Shown piece by piece: positions 33,246 through 41,603 of a stretch of DNA of 64,000 nt. Position numbers and translations under genes: made by a program. How positions within the stretch are numbered: position 1 is the first letter of the stretch; every line of letters starts with the position of its first letter. Source of the DNA: Candidatus Gastranaerophilales bacterium (GTDB lineage: Bacteria > Cyanobacteriota > Vampirovibrionia > Gastranaerophilales > Gastranaerophilaceae). The stretch is from assembly GCA_944325945.1 (NCBI GenBank), contig CALVBW010000031.1:62001-126000 (forward strand), in the 5' to 3' direction. The notes under the pieces are model-generated. The model searched no databases. It worked only from the letters and a program-made list of their open reading frames with translations, and was not told where the DNA came from.

Positions 33246-34226
33246 TTAATTAGAAATAAGGCTGTTTTCGCCTAAAGAAAATATTTTTAGGACGCTTTCG
33301 GCTTCTTTAACTGGCTTGTAAAAATCTTTTACAAAGACGCACTGGGTCTGAACACAGTTAAGATTGCGGCTGTGGAGGTATTCTTCCAGAATATCGGCGT
33401 TTTTGGCGTATTGACGGTGTTTTAAAAACGCGGTAAAATGCGATTTTCTGCGTCGGATTTCGCCGAGCCCGAAGTTTAAAATTTCGTCGTAATCAAATTG
33501 ATAGCCGTTATTTGTGGAAATATCAATTACAAAATTAAGATTATCAACGGTTGTTATTGAAAGATAGGCAATAATATTCCCGCCTTCTTCAAGCACATAG
33601 CGGTTTTTGTAATATTGATTAAACCCTGCAAAAAGCGGGTCGACATATTCGGACGGAATTCTTTCCATAGATGGCTTATAGAGGTTATTCAATTCCCCGT
33701 TATAAAGTTTTGCAACGGCTTTTGCGTCTGTATTCTGACACGGACGGAAGTTCGCAGAATTTGCATTTTGCGGTACAAAATTATCCAGCTTCCATAAATT
33801 TTCATACGAACACTGCCTGAAGCCGCAGCCTTCCACAAACAATGTGCACAATTCGTCATGACTTATATCTACATAGACAGTAAAACAATGAGCGCCTTTT
33901 GCACCGTATTTAGCAATTATAAATTCAATCAGTTGTTTGCCCGTATTATAAAAATCCTGTTTGAATACAAGACGTGTAATATTTATTTTGTAAGGATTTC
34001 CGGCAGTCGGCACAACCGTTATAAGCCCCAGAATTTCATCATTTTCAAGCAGAATGTAAGATTCCGGCTTGAATTTGTATTGCAGAGGCAGCAAATTATT
34101 CACAATGCCCGCGGGTTCTTCCATAATCATTTTCAAAAATCTGTCGTGTTCTTCGGAACCCAGATACGAGATCATTTTTTCAATTTTAGGATAATCAAAG
34201 CAGAATAATTTTCGAATCCTCGTCAT
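33246..34226 (-). CDS. Tandem GNAT-like acetyltransferase (326 aa)
   Basis: Two GNAT-like halves. The first (about 1-150) has ILLENDEILGLITVVPT (beta-4 pattern) and NTGKQLIEFIIAKYGAKG (acetyl-CoA loop region). The second (about 165-310) has a weaker match with YVLEEGGNIIAYLSI. The acetyl-CoA P-loop Q/RxxGxG/A is degenerate in both, so activity is uncertain. Substrate unknown. No Shine-Dalgarno sequence: a TTGCAT-17-TAAAAT promoter ends 6 nt before the ATG. Confidence 0.7.
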   Translation of the reverse strand: MTRIRKLFCFDYPKIEKMISYLGSEEHDRFLKMIMEEPAGIVNNLLPLQYKFKPESYILLENDEILGLITVVPTAGNPYKINITRLVFKQDFYNTGKQLIEFIIAKYGAKGAHCFTVYVDISHDELCTLFVEGCGFRQCSYENLWKLDNFVPQNANSANFRPCQNTDAKAVAKLYNGELNNLYKPSMERIPSEYVDPLFAGFNQYYKNRYVLEEGGNIIAYLSITTVDNLNFVIDISTNNGYQFDYDEILNFGLGEIRRRKSHFTAFLKHRQYAKNADILEEYLHSRNLNCVQTQCVFVKDFYKPVKEAESVLKIFSLGENSLISN

Positions 34227-34232
34227 ATGTAT

Positions 34233-34261
34233 ATTTTAATATATCTTTTATTTTCATGCAA
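34233..34261 (-). promoter_or_regulatory. Promoter of the GNAT gene, leaderless spacing
   Basis: -35 TTGCAT (34256-34261), 17 bp, -10 TAAAAT (34233-34238) on the minus strand, then ATACAT (6 nt) and the ATG. This is the clearest complete promoter among the leaderless candidates. Confidence 0.7.
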
Positions 34262-34265
34262 GTTG

Positions 34266-34274
34266 TGCTAGAAT
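34266..34274 (+). promoter_or_regulatory. Extended -10 promoter of the alcohol dehydrogenase pair
   Basis: TTGTGC TAGAAT (TAGAAT at 34269-34274), followed by a normal leader with GCGAGGCG before the ATG at 34305. It lies back to back with the GNAT promoter. Confidence 0.5.
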
Positions 34275-34304
34275 ATTTTTTGCAAAGTATTTGCGAGGCG
34301 AAAT

Positions 34305-35288
34305 ATGAAAACAGCTGTAATTAATAAAGGAAAAATTGTTATAAAAGAAACCCCCGATATTGAATTAAACGGCAGAGAAGGCGCAATTGTAAGAGTTTTA
34401 GGCTGCGGTTTGTGCGGGTCAGATATCGTAAAATTTATTCATAAAATTTCAAAAGACGGAACAGTACTCGGACACGAAATCGTTGCCGAAATTGTTGAAA
34501 TTAATTCAAAAACTAATTTTAAAACCGGCGACGAAATTGTTACATCGCACCATATTCCCTGCGGGGAATGCGTTTACTGCAAAAACGGAAACGTTTCAAT
34601 GTGCGAGCATTTTAAATCAACCAATATAGTACCGGGCGGCTTTAGCGAATATGTTTATTTATCGGAAGAACATTTGAAAAACGTGGCACACGTTAAGCCG
34701 GAAAATTTGACCGATATTGAAGCATCTTTTTATGAGCCTCTCGGGTGCTGCGTCAGAGCCATTAAAAGGGCAAATTTACGCGGGAATTCAACTGCGCTTG
34801 TCGTAGGGCTCGGAACAATCGGACTTATGATGGCGCAGGCTCTGAAAGCTTTCGGAATGGATGTTATGGGGTGTGACTTAATCCCCGACAGGGTTAAACG
34901 ACTCAGAAATCTCGGGATTGCAGCCTGCAACGTCAAGGAAATGGATCCCAATTTCAAGGCTGACGGCGTTTTTATGACGTCCGGTGCTGACAAAGCTATT
35001 AATACAGCGCTTAAATATGTCAGAAACGGTGGAAAAATTTTAGTTTTTTCAAGCACTCCGAACAACTGGGGTTATGCCAATAACGAAATTTACTACAGAG
35101 AATTAACCGTTCTGGGCAGCTATTCACCCGCACCGGTTGATCTTCAGGACTCTTTGAACCTTTTGAGATCCCATCAGGTCAAAGTCGACGGACTTTCAAC
35201 CGTGTATTCACTGGATGATATTCAAAAAGCCTTTGACGATACGATGAACAACCGTATTATGAAAGCTTATATAAAAATTAAGGAGTAA
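34305..35288 (+). CDS. Zinc-dependent medium-chain dehydrogenase A
   Basis: 327 residues. Catalytic zinc motif: Cys in GCGLCGSDIVK, GHE in VLGHEIVAE and the EPLGCCVRA glutamate. Structural zinc cysteines: CGECVYCKNGNVSMC. The NAD(P) motif is VVGLGTIGLMMAQ. It resembles sorbitol/threonine-type dehydrogenases; the substrate is unknown. The next gene is a second member of the same family one base downstream, so the pair may act in one pathway, for example oxidising and reducing a polyol. Confidence 0.85.
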   Translation: MKTAVINKGKIVIKETPDIELNGREGAIVRVLGCGLCGSDIVKFIHKISKDGTVLGHEIVAEIVEINSKTNFKTGDEIVTSHHIPCGECVYCKNGNVSMCEHFKSTNIVPGGFSEYVYLSEEHLKNVAHVKPENLTDIEASFYEPLGCCVRAIKRANLRGNSTALVVGLGTIGLMMAQALKAFGMDVMGCDLIPDRVKRLRNLGIAACNVKEMDPNFKADGVFMTSGADKAINTALKYVRNGGKILVFSSTPNNWGYANNEIYYRELTVLGSYSPAPVDLQDSLNLLRSHQVKVDGLSTVYSLDDIQKAFDDTMNNRIMKAYIKIKE

Positions 35289-35289
35289 T

Positions 35290-36333
35290 ATGAAGGCAAT
35301 ACAGTATTACGGACCTCAAAATATAAAACTGGAAGAAGTTATGGTAAAGCCGCCTGAAGAAGGCGAAGTTGTCGTAAAGGTTATGGCGGCGTTGACCTGC
35401 GGAACTGATGTCAAAACCTTCAGGCGCGGTCATCCGGTGTTGATTAAAAACATTCCCTCAGGTTTCGGACATGAATTTTCCGGAGTTATTGAGAAATTAG
35501 GGCGCAACGTTGAAGGATTTAAAGTCGGAGACCGCGTTGTCGCGGCAAATTCCGCCCCTTGCGGCGAATGTTTTTATTGCAGACGCGGCGAGTATAATCT
35601 TTGCGAGAATTTGGATTTATTAAACGGAGCTTATGCACAATATATTACTGTTCCGGCGCGGATTGTGAAAAAAAATATGCTGATTTTGCCGGATAATTTG
35701 CCATTTGAACGCGCGGCATTTTGTGAACCGCTTGCAAACGTTGTCCACGGAGTTGAAAGAACCGGTATAAACCCCGGAGATTCCGTCGGGATTATCGGTA
35801 TAGGTCCGATAGGTCTTATGTTTGCAAGGCTCGCTAAGCTCAAAGGCGCACGCGTAATTGCTGCCGGCAGAAACCCCATAAAACTTAAAATGGCTGAGGA
35901 ATTTGCTCATGCGGATGAAGTTGTGGATTTGACCAAATATCCGAATCCCGAAAAGATTTTTAAAGCTTTTTCCGAAGAAGAAAAAGGGCTTGACATTGCT
36001 GTTGAATGCGTCGGATTACCTGAAATCTGGGAAAGAATTTTCTCTTGTGTCAGACCCGGCGGCAAAGTTCACTTTTTCGGCGGCTGCAAATCAGGTTCTA
36101 CTGTCACTTTTGATACTACAAAAATGCACTACGGCGACATCACTATGATGAGTGTTTTTCACCATACGCCTAAATACTTCCGTATGGCGCTTGATTATAT
36201 CGCATCAGGCGAAGTTGAGGTCGAAAAGCTTATAACCGATACCCTCCCGCTTGAAAAAGTCGAATATGCGATGAATCAGCATATCGAAGGCAAAGCTTTG
36301 AAATTTTTGATTAAGCCCAATAATCTCTTGTAA
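35290..36333 (+). CDS. Zinc-dependent medium-chain dehydrogenase B
   Basis: 347 residues. Catalytic zinc ligands in LTCGTDVKTF and GFGHEFSGV, structural zinc cysteines in CGECFYCRRGEYNLC, cofactor motif IIGIGPIGLMFARLA. Similar to L-threonine, sorbitol or galactitol dehydrogenases. It is clearly diverged from the upstream paralogue, so the two probably have different substrates. The ATG follows AAGGAGTAAT. Confidence 0.85.
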   Translation: MKAIQYYGPQNIKLEEVMVKPPEEGEVVVKVMAALTCGTDVKTFRRGHPVLIKNIPSGFGHEFSGVIEKLGRNVEGFKVGDRVVAANSAPCGECFYCRRGEYNLCENLDLLNGAYAQYITVPARIVKKNMLILPDNLPFERAAFCEPLANVVHGVERTGINPGDSVGIIGIGPIGLMFARLAKLKGARVIAAGRNPIKLKMAEEFAHADEVVDLTKYPNPEKIFKAFSEEEKGLDIAVECVGLPEIWERIFSCVRPGGKVHFFGGCKSGSTVTFDTTKMHYGDITMMSVFHHTPKYFRMALDYIASGEVEVEKLITDTLPLEKVEYAMNQHIEGKALKFLIKPNNLL

Positions 36334-36378
36334 AAAACACTAACAAGAATGTAGGTTTGGGTTTTAGCCCGACTAAAT

Positions 36379-36505
36379 GGAATAAGTAAATAAGGTAATA
36401 AGTGTTATATAAAAAGCAATCTTGGCAAAATCCCGCTCAGATTAATTTATGAAACAACTTATTCCCCTATTCCCTTATTTCCTTATTCACTTATTTACTT
36501 ATCCA
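36379..36505. mobile_element. AATAAG-flanked MITE-like element, copy 2
   Basis: Left octamers (GAATAAGT, AAATAAGG, TAATAAGT), core GTGTTATATAAAAAGCAATC onward, right inverted octamers in six phased copies (CTTATTCC through CTTATCCA). It ends directly against the ilvC promoter. A reading frame through it (from 36449) is not a real extension of ilvC. Confidence 0.8.
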
Positions 36506-36508
36506 CCT

Positions 36509-36536
36509 TTGAAAAATTTATTCTTTGTGCTAAAAT
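36509..36536 (+). promoter_or_regulatory. ilvC promoter
   Basis: TTGAAA (36509-36514), 16 bp, TAAAAT (36531-36536) with TGC in front (extended -10). The leader has GACGAGGTGGAT before the ATG at 36554. Confidence 0.75.
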
Positions 36537-36553
36537 TAATTGACGAGGTGGAT

Positions 36554-37570
36554 ATGGTTAAAATTTACTTAGATAAGGATATTGACAAAAATTTAATCAA
36601 GACAAAAAAAATCGCTGTAATCGGATTCGGCTCACAGGGCTACGGACAATCCCTGAACCTTAAAGATTCCGGCTGTGACGTAATTTTAGGACTGAGACAG
36701 GGCGGCAAGTCCGATAAAAAAGCAAAAGAATACGGACTTTTGACAATGAGCATTGAAGATGCCGTAAAACAGGCTGATATCGTCCAAATTCTTATTCCTG
36801 ACGAAATTCAGGCAGAAGTATATGAGCGTCAAATCAAACCCTATATGAAAAAAGGTCAGTATTTGATGTTTTCGCACGGGTTTAATATACATTTCAAAAG
36901 AATTGTGCCGTCTGATGACGTGAATGTAATTATGGTTGCGCCAAAAGGTCCGGGGCATACGGTCAGAAGCGAATACCTCGACGGCAAAGGCGTTCCGTCA
37001 CTGATTGCGGTTTATCAGGATCCTTCAGGCAATTCAAAAGAAGTTGCGCTGTCATACGCCTCCGCAATCGGCGCAGGACGTGCCGGAATTCTTGAAACCA
37101 CCTTCCGCGAAGAAACTGAAACCGACCTTTTCGGCGAACAGGCTGTAATTTGCGGAGGAATTTCCGCGCTTATTAAAGCAGGCTTTGATACGCTTGTGGA
37201 GGCAGGATATTCGCCTTATATGGCATATTTTGAAACCCTGCACGAAATGAAATTGATTGTTGATTTAATCTGTCAGGGCGGACTCGGGGATATGAGATAT
37301 TCAATTTCCAATACCGCTGAATACGGCGATATGACACGCGGTCCAAAGGTTATCGGGAATGAATCAAAACAGGCGATGAAAGAAATTCTGAAAAATATTC
37401 AATCAGGCAAATTCGCGGATGAATTTTTAGCTGAAATGCAGTCAGGATGCAAAAAATTCAATGAACTGAGAAAAGAAAATTCCGATGCTCAAATCGAAAA
37501 AATCGGTGAAGAAATCCGCTCATCATTTGTCTGGGGCAGAGATAAATTAATTAACAGGGAAAAAAATTAG
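36554..37570 (+). CDS. ilvC: Ketol-acid reductoisomerase
   Basis: 338 residues from ATG 36554, standard length for class I IlvC; the longer frame to 36449 is repeat sequence upstream of the promoter. NADPH motif [13 protein letters not shown], Mg-binding [11 protein letters not shown] and the [15 protein letters not shown] block are present. Second step of branched-chain amino acid synthesis, working after IlvB. It heads a tight run ilvC-yhaM-tmk-tmk with gaps of 2 bp or overlaps. Confidence 0.97.
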   Translation: MVKIYLDKDIDKNLIKTKKIAVIGFGSQGYGQSLNLKDSGCDVILGLRQGGKSDKKAKEYGLLTMSIEDAVKQADIVQILIPDEIQAEVYERQIKPYMKKGQYLMFSHGFNIHFKRIVPSDDVNVIMVAPKGPGHTVRSEYLDGKGVPSLIAVYQDPSGNSKEVALSYASAIGAGRAGILETTFREETETDLFGEQAVICGGISALIKAGFDTLVEAGYSPYMAYFETLHEMKLIVDLICQGGLGDMRYSISNTAEYGDMTRGPKVIGNESKQAMKEILKNIQSGKFADEFLAEMQSGCKKFNELRKENSDAQIEKIGEEIRSSFVWGRDKLINREKN

Positions 37571-37572
37571 AT

Positions 37573-38424
37573 ATGTTTGATACGGAAACAATTTACGAAG
37601 TAGTAACATTTGCAATAGGCGACACAAAAGCCGGCACCAAAATGGGCAAGCTTCAGCTTAAAGACACCAAAAATAACGCTGTTTTAAATTGTGTTTTGTG
37701 GGAAGAAACCCTGAACAGGCTTGACAATAAGCTTTTCAGAACAGGTAATCTGGTCAGAATTGTGACGGCAAGTTTTAACGAAAAGTTCAACAACTGCCTT
37801 GTTACGTCACTGGAGCTTATAAAAGAGGCAAAAACAGGTCTGGATGAGGCTGAGCGCGAAGAAACCTACAAAAAGCTTACGGGTTATATCGACACAATCA
37901 AGGACGACAAATTGCGAAATTTCCTCAACACATATTTTGAGGAATACAAAGAAAAAATCAAAATCATGCCTGCGGCAAAAGTTATGCACCACAACTATAT
38001 CGGGGGTCTTATGGTTCACACGATTGAGTGCGTGCAGTTTGCCGAGAAAAATCTCGAGCTGTTTGCCCTTAAAATCAGCCGCGATATAGCAATCGCAGCG
38101 TGTATTCTGCACGACATAGGCAAGATTTTTGAATACACTGTTGATTTGGAAACAGGGCTGATAGATTATAACGAAAATTTCCGCTCTGAATGGTTAAGCC
38201 ACTCGCAGTACGGATTTTCGCTCTGTATGATGAACGGCTTTAAGCGTATTGCAAAAATGATTGCGGCACACCACGGACGCGATGAGTGGGGCGCGATTAT
38301 TGATCTGGACGAAAAAGACCTTGAGCCGGAACTTTATTTCCTGCACTTTATGGATAATTTGTCCGCAAAATTCGGCAGAATTAACGTTGCAATGATAGAA
38401 AGAGGATTAAATTGGCAAAATTAA
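37573..38424 (+). CDS. YhaM-like 3'-5' exoribonuclease (OB-fold plus HD)
   Basis: 283 residues. The N-terminal half (about 10-100) looks like an OB-fold nucleic-acid-binding domain. The HD domain has MHHNYIGGLMVHTIE, then CILHDIGKIFEY (HD near residue 181) and the IAAHHGRDEWG histidines. This order is that of YhaM/CBF1-type exonucleases, which degrade RNA (and in some cases ssDNA) with Mn2+. Coupled to ilvC upstream (2 bp) and to tmk downstream. Confidence 0.88.
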   Translation: MFDTETIYEVVTFAIGDTKAGTKMGKLQLKDTKNNAVLNCVLWEETLNRLDNKLFRTGNLVRIVTASFNEKFNNCLVTSLELIKEAKTGLDEAEREETYKKLTGYIDTIKDDKLRNFLNTYFEEYKEKIKIMPAAKVMHHNYIGGLMVHTIECVQFAEKNLELFALKISRDIAIAACILHDIGKIFEYTVDLETGLIDYNENFRSEWLSHSQYGFSLCMMNGFKRIAKMIAAHHGRDEWGAIIDLDEKDLEPELYFLHFMDNLSAKFGRINVAMIERGLNWQN

Positions 38425-39086
38425 CCGAAAAACACAACTATGAAGGCACACTCGTCTGCGTTGAAGGGATTGACGGATCAGGCAAGTCTACCCAGCTTGC
38501 GCTTTTGAGGGATTGGCTCAAAGCAAACGGCAAAGACGTTATTTATACCGAATGGAATTCATCTCCCTTAATCAGCCAGACAACAAAGCTTGCAAAGAAA
38601 AAAAATATGCTTTCGCCGAGAACCTTTAGTCTTTTGCATGCGGTTGATTTTGCGGACAGACTCAAACAGGTTATTGCGCCAGCTTTAAAGGCAGGTTTTA
38701 TCGTACTTGCCGACAGATACGCGTTCACGGCGTTTGCGCGCGATGTTGCAAGAGGGGTTGATCCCAAGTGGGTTCGGCAGGTTTATGATTTTGCTATCAG
38801 GCCGGATTTGACTGTTTATTTTGATATTGATCCCAAAACCTCAATGGAGCGGATTTGCTTTAACAGAACTCCGAAATTCTACGAGGCGGGTATGGATTTG
38901 AAATTGAGCAATGACCCGTTTGAAAGCTATTTGATTTTTCAAACCCGCGTCATAAATGAATACAAAAAAATGCTTAAAGAGTTTGACATCGTTAAACTCG
39001 ACGCTAATGACACAATACATAAAAAACAGGTCGAAATCAGAAAAATGCTCACGGGAATTCTGGAAGCTAAGGGGGTTGAAATCTAA
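38412..39086 (+). CDS. tmk: Thymidylate kinase-like protein, first of tandem pair
   Basis: 224 residues with a TTG start (38412) inside the end of the yhaM-like gene; AGAGG lies 7 nt upstream. P-loop EGIDGSGKSTQ near residues 19-29 and the DR motif LADRYAFTAFARD near 99-111. It would phosphorylate dTMP to dTDP. About half of the positions match the next gene, including the same MAK-x4-H-x-YEG start, which shows a gene duplication. Which copy is the true dTMP kinase cannot be told. Confidence 0.8.
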   Translation: MAKLTEKHNYEGTLVCVEGIDGSGKSTQLALLRDWLKANGKDVIYTEWNSSPLISQTTKLAKKKNMLSPRTFSLLHAVDFADRLKQVIAPALKAGFIVLADRYAFTAFARDVARGVDPKWVRQVYDFAIRPDLTVYFDIDPKTSMERICFNRTPKFYEAGMDLKLSNDPFESYLIFQTRVINEYKKMLKEFDIVKLDANDTIHKKQVEIRKMLTGILEAKGVEI

Positions 39087-39757
39087 TGGCGAAATTCAAT
39101 AAAAAACACGGCTATGAGGGTTTACTCGTCGTAATTGAAGGCACTGACGGGTCAGGTAAATCAACCCAGCTTGAACTTTTGAAAAAATCTTTGCAGGATC
39201 AGTCTTACGGGGTTATGGTGTCCGAGTGGAAAACCTCAAGGCTTATCGCGGATGTTATTGATGACGCAAAAGACAGAAACCTGCTTAACGCAACAACATA
39301 CAGCCTTTTGTATGCGGCGGATTTTGCCGACAGATTGGAAAACCAGATTATCCCCGCGCTCAAATCAGGGTTTGTGGTGCTTCTGGACAGATACTACTAC
39401 ACCGCGCTTGCACGTGACGTTGTGAGAGGACAAAATATCGAATGGGTTAAAAACCTTTATGATTACGCGCCCGAGCCTGATCTGGTGTTTTATCTGGATA
39501 TGCCCGTTGATGTTTTGTTGAAAAGAATTATCGGCACGACAGGGCTTGATTTCTACGAAAGCGGCAGAGATGTCGGATTTTCTACGGATTTTTACAAAAG
39601 CTTTGAAATTTATCAGAACAAATGCCTTGAACAATACGAAAAAATGAAAAAACTTTACGGTTTTATAAGTATTGACGGGACAAAAACGATTTCCGAAATC
39701 CATAAAATTATGAGCGGAGAAGTTCAAAAAATCCTCGATACAGGCGTGCTGGATTAA
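39086..39757 (+). CDS. tmk: Thymidylate kinase-like protein, second of tandem pair
   Basis: 223 residues. The ATG overlaps the upstream stop (TAATG). P-loop EGTDGSGKSTQ and DR motif LLDRYYYTALARD correspond to those of the first copy. Both keep the full nucleotide-binding residues, so both appear functional. The second may act on another nucleotide or form a heterodimer. Followed by repeats with no visible terminator. Confidence 0.8.
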   Translation: MAKFNKKHGYEGLLVVIEGTDGSGKSTQLELLKKSLQDQSYGVMVSEWKTSRLIADVIDDAKDRNLLNATTYSLLYAADFADRLENQIIPALKSGFVVLLDRYYYTALARDVVRGQNIEWVKNLYDYAPEPDLVFYLDMPVDVLLKRIIGTTGLDFYESGRDVGFSTDFYKSFEIYQNKCLEQYEKMKKLYGFISIDGTKTISEIHKIMSGEVQKILDTGVLD

Positions 39758-39760
39758 AGG

Positions 39761-39880
39761 TGAATAAGTAAATAAGGGAATAAGGAAATAAGGGAATAAG
39801 TGTTATATAAAAGCAATCTTGGAGAAATTCCTCTCAGATTAATTTATGATACAACTTATTCCCTTATTTCCTTATTCACC
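39761..39880. mobile_element. AATAAG-flanked MITE-like element, copy 3
   Basis: Left octamers GAATAAGT, AAATAAGG, GAATAAGG, AAATAAGG, GAATAAGT; core GTGTTATATAAAAGCAATCT onward (one A shorter than other copies); right arm CTTATTCC, CTTATTTC, CTTATTCA. Confidence 0.8.
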
Positions 39881-39892
39881 TTTTAAAAACAT

Positions 39893-40003
39893 AGTAAATC
39901 CTTAGCGCCTTACTGTCTTAGTATCGTTTACCCCCCAACCCTAACCCTCCCCCTCAAGGGGGGAGGGAACTATATAGGTTGGGTTTTCAGCCCGACTAAA
40001 AGG
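39893..40003. repeat. Short CTTAGTNN block plus C-rich hairpin repeat, copy 2
   Basis: CTTAGCGC, CTTACTGT, CTTAGTAT, then CCCCCAACCCTAACC, the CCCTCCCCCT/GGGGGGAGGG hairpin and TAGGTTGGG-TTTTCA-GCCCGACT. Nearly identical to 33139-33215. Confidence 0.8.
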
Positions 40004-40035
40004 AATAAGTAGTTTTTAAAATTAACCATGTTTTG

Positions 40036-40044
40036 TGATATACT
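40036..40044 (+). promoter_or_regulatory. Extended -10 promoter of dtd, leaderless spacing
   Basis: TGA TATACT (TATACT at 40039-40044), then TGATGT (6 nt) and the ATG at 40051. No ribosome binding site in between. Confidence 0.6.
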
Positions 40045-40050
40045 TGATGT

Positions 40051-40488
40051 ATGAAAGCACTGGTTCAACGTGTAAAACAGGCATCCGTCACAATAGACGG
40101 AGAATTATATTCACAAATCGGACATGGATTGCTGGTTTTTGTCGGAGTTGAAAAAACTGACGAAAAAATTAATGCTGACAAACTCGCCGACAAAATTGTA
40201 AACTTGAGAATTTTTGAAGATGATTCGGGTAAAATGAATTTGTCAGCCAAAGACGTAAACGGCGAAATCCTTGTAGTGTCACAATTTACCCTGTGCGGAG
40301 ACTGCAAAAAAGGCACCCGCCCGAGCTTTGATAAATCTGCACCGCTCGATAAAGCTGTTGACTTATATGAATATTTCGTTATAAAAGTTAAAAGTCACGG
40401 ACTCAAAACCGAAACCGGAAAATTCCGTGCAATGATGGATGTCGGACTGATTAATGACGGACCTGTTACATTCTTTATCGAAAAATAA
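40051..40488 (+). CDS. dtd: D-aminoacyl-tRNA deacylase
   Basis: 145 residues, standard length. It hydrolyses D-amino acids from tRNA. The two active-site motifs are SQFTLCGD (usually SQFTLxAD) near residue 76 and NDGPVTF near 135. The A-to-G change in the first motif is minor. Monocistronic, with its own promoter. Confidence 0.95.
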   Translation: MKALVQRVKQASVTIDGELYSQIGHGLLVFVGVEKTDEKINADKLADKIVNLRIFEDDSGKMNLSAKDVNGEILVVSQFTLCGDCKKGTRPSFDKSAPLDKAVDLYEYFVIKVKSHGLKTETGKFRAMMDVGLINDGPVTFFIEK

Positions 40489-40536
40489 CTTAAAAATAAT
40501 TGACCTATAGTTTTGGATGATTGATAATCTCCTATA

Positions 40537-40572
40537 CCCCCCCTTGTCAAGATTTGTTTTTTATGTTAAAAT
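40537..40572 (+). promoter_or_regulatory. Promoter with poly-C tract for the 40668-rimM-trmD operon
   Basis: C7 (40537-40543) lies directly against TTGTCA (40544-40549), 17 bp, TAAAAT (40567-40572) with TGT in front. The leader is about 90 nt. The same C-tract plus TTGTC arrangement occurs upstream of pckA at 48084. Confidence 0.7.
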
Positions 40573-40667
40573 ATTCATGCAAATTTGTATTATTTTTTGA
40601 AATCGATTTTATTCGAGGAGTAGTATTTTAAATTATTTTATTATTCAATTAAGAGGCTTTTAAAATT

Positions 40668-41603
40668 ATGTATGTGAACAAATGCATTAAATGCGGTCGT
40701 GAATTTGAGACGAAGAACCCCAAAAGAGTTATCTGTCCTGATTGTCTGTATCCGGATAAAAAGATGATTATATCATCTGCGGTTGATACGCCTGCAGAAG
40801 AGGCAAAACCAATGTCCGGCTATACTACAGAGGAACAGCCCAAGTTTTACAGCAGTTACAGTGCCGGTGAAGGACGTGAAGCAAGACCGCAGCAGCGTCA
40901 GAACAATAATTACAACAGAAATAACAACTATAAGGGCGGATATAATCGTAATAATAACCGTCCGAGATTTAACAATCAAAAACAAGGCGGTTTCAACCGT
41001 AATCAGCGTCCGGGAGGGTTTAACAGACCGGGTTCAAACAGAAATCAACGCCCGGGATTCAATAACCGCCGTCCGATGAATAAATCCAGAGGACCAAAAC
41101 AGCTGCTGGTAAGCAAGGAGCAATTGGAACAGATTGAAAAGCTCTATAAACCTATGCTGCCGCTGCCTAACCCTGATGCTCATGAGGTTATCGGTGAAAA
41201 AATCGGGCTGGAACCGAGAAAAGTTTTCTTCGGCATTAATCTTGTCAGACAAAAAATGATGCTGCCGAAACTTCCGTTCCCGAAACGCAGACTGGCTATC
41301 TCTCCGGATCAGCTGTTTGCCATTAAAAATCTTTATGAACCGTTATTGCCGCTCCCGCCTATCGGATGCCACAAAATTATTGCGGCTCAATTGAAAATGG
41401 ATGAATGGAGAGTTCACGTCGGTATCGGTTTGATTCGTTCTCAAATGGGGCTTGAACGCTGGAACCAGAATAGAGATGACGTTCCTGAAGAATTTAAAAA
41501 AGCTAAAGCTGAAGCTCCGGCTGAAAATACCGAAAAAACTACGGAAGAACCCGCAGAAAAACCTAAACGCGGCAGAAAACCTAAAAAAGAGGCTGATGAG
41601 TAA
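40668..41603 (+). CDS. Zinc-ribbon, Asn/Arg/Gly-rich protein with duplicated C-terminal domain
   Basis: 311 residues; no known family recognised as a whole. Residues 1-30 are a zinc ribbon (Cys6, Cys9, Cys23, Cys26). Residues 73-142 are disordered and rich in N, R, G, Q and P, like RNA-binding tails. Then come two copies of a helical module at about 150-200 and 212-263, sharing QL-x2-I-x2-LY-x-P-x-LPLP, an H-x2-I, V-x2-GI-x-L(I/V)R and M-x-L. The tail (about 272-311) is Lys/Glu/Pro-rich. rimM overlaps its end, and trmD follows. RNA or ribosome binding is inferred from composition and neighbours. Confidence 0.7.
   Translation: MYVNKCIKCGREFETKNPKRVICPDCLYPDKKMIISSAVDTPAEEAKPMSGYTTEEQPKFYSSYSAGEGREARPQQRQNNNYNRNNNYKGGYNRNNNRPRFNNQKQGGFNRNQRPGGFNRPGSNRNQRPGFNNRRPMNKSRGPKQLLVSKEQLEQIEKLYKPMLPLPNPDAHEVIGEKIGLEPRKVFFGINLVRQKMMLPKLPFPKRRLAISPDQLFAIKNLYEPLLPLPPIGCHKIIAAQLKMDEWRVHVGIGLIRSQMGLERWNQNRDDVPEEFKKAKAEAPAENTEKTTEEPAEKPKRGRKPKKEADE

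Noticed and set aside
36449-36553. N-terminal extension of ilvC
   Set aside because: The frame is open but lies in the right arm of the AATAAG element and upstream of the ilvC promoter; the ATG at 36554 with GAGGTGGAT gives the standard 338 residues.
41452-41595. N-terminal extension of rimM
   Set aside because: It overlaps the coding tail of the 40668 gene in another frame; the RimM domain begins right after ATG 41596.
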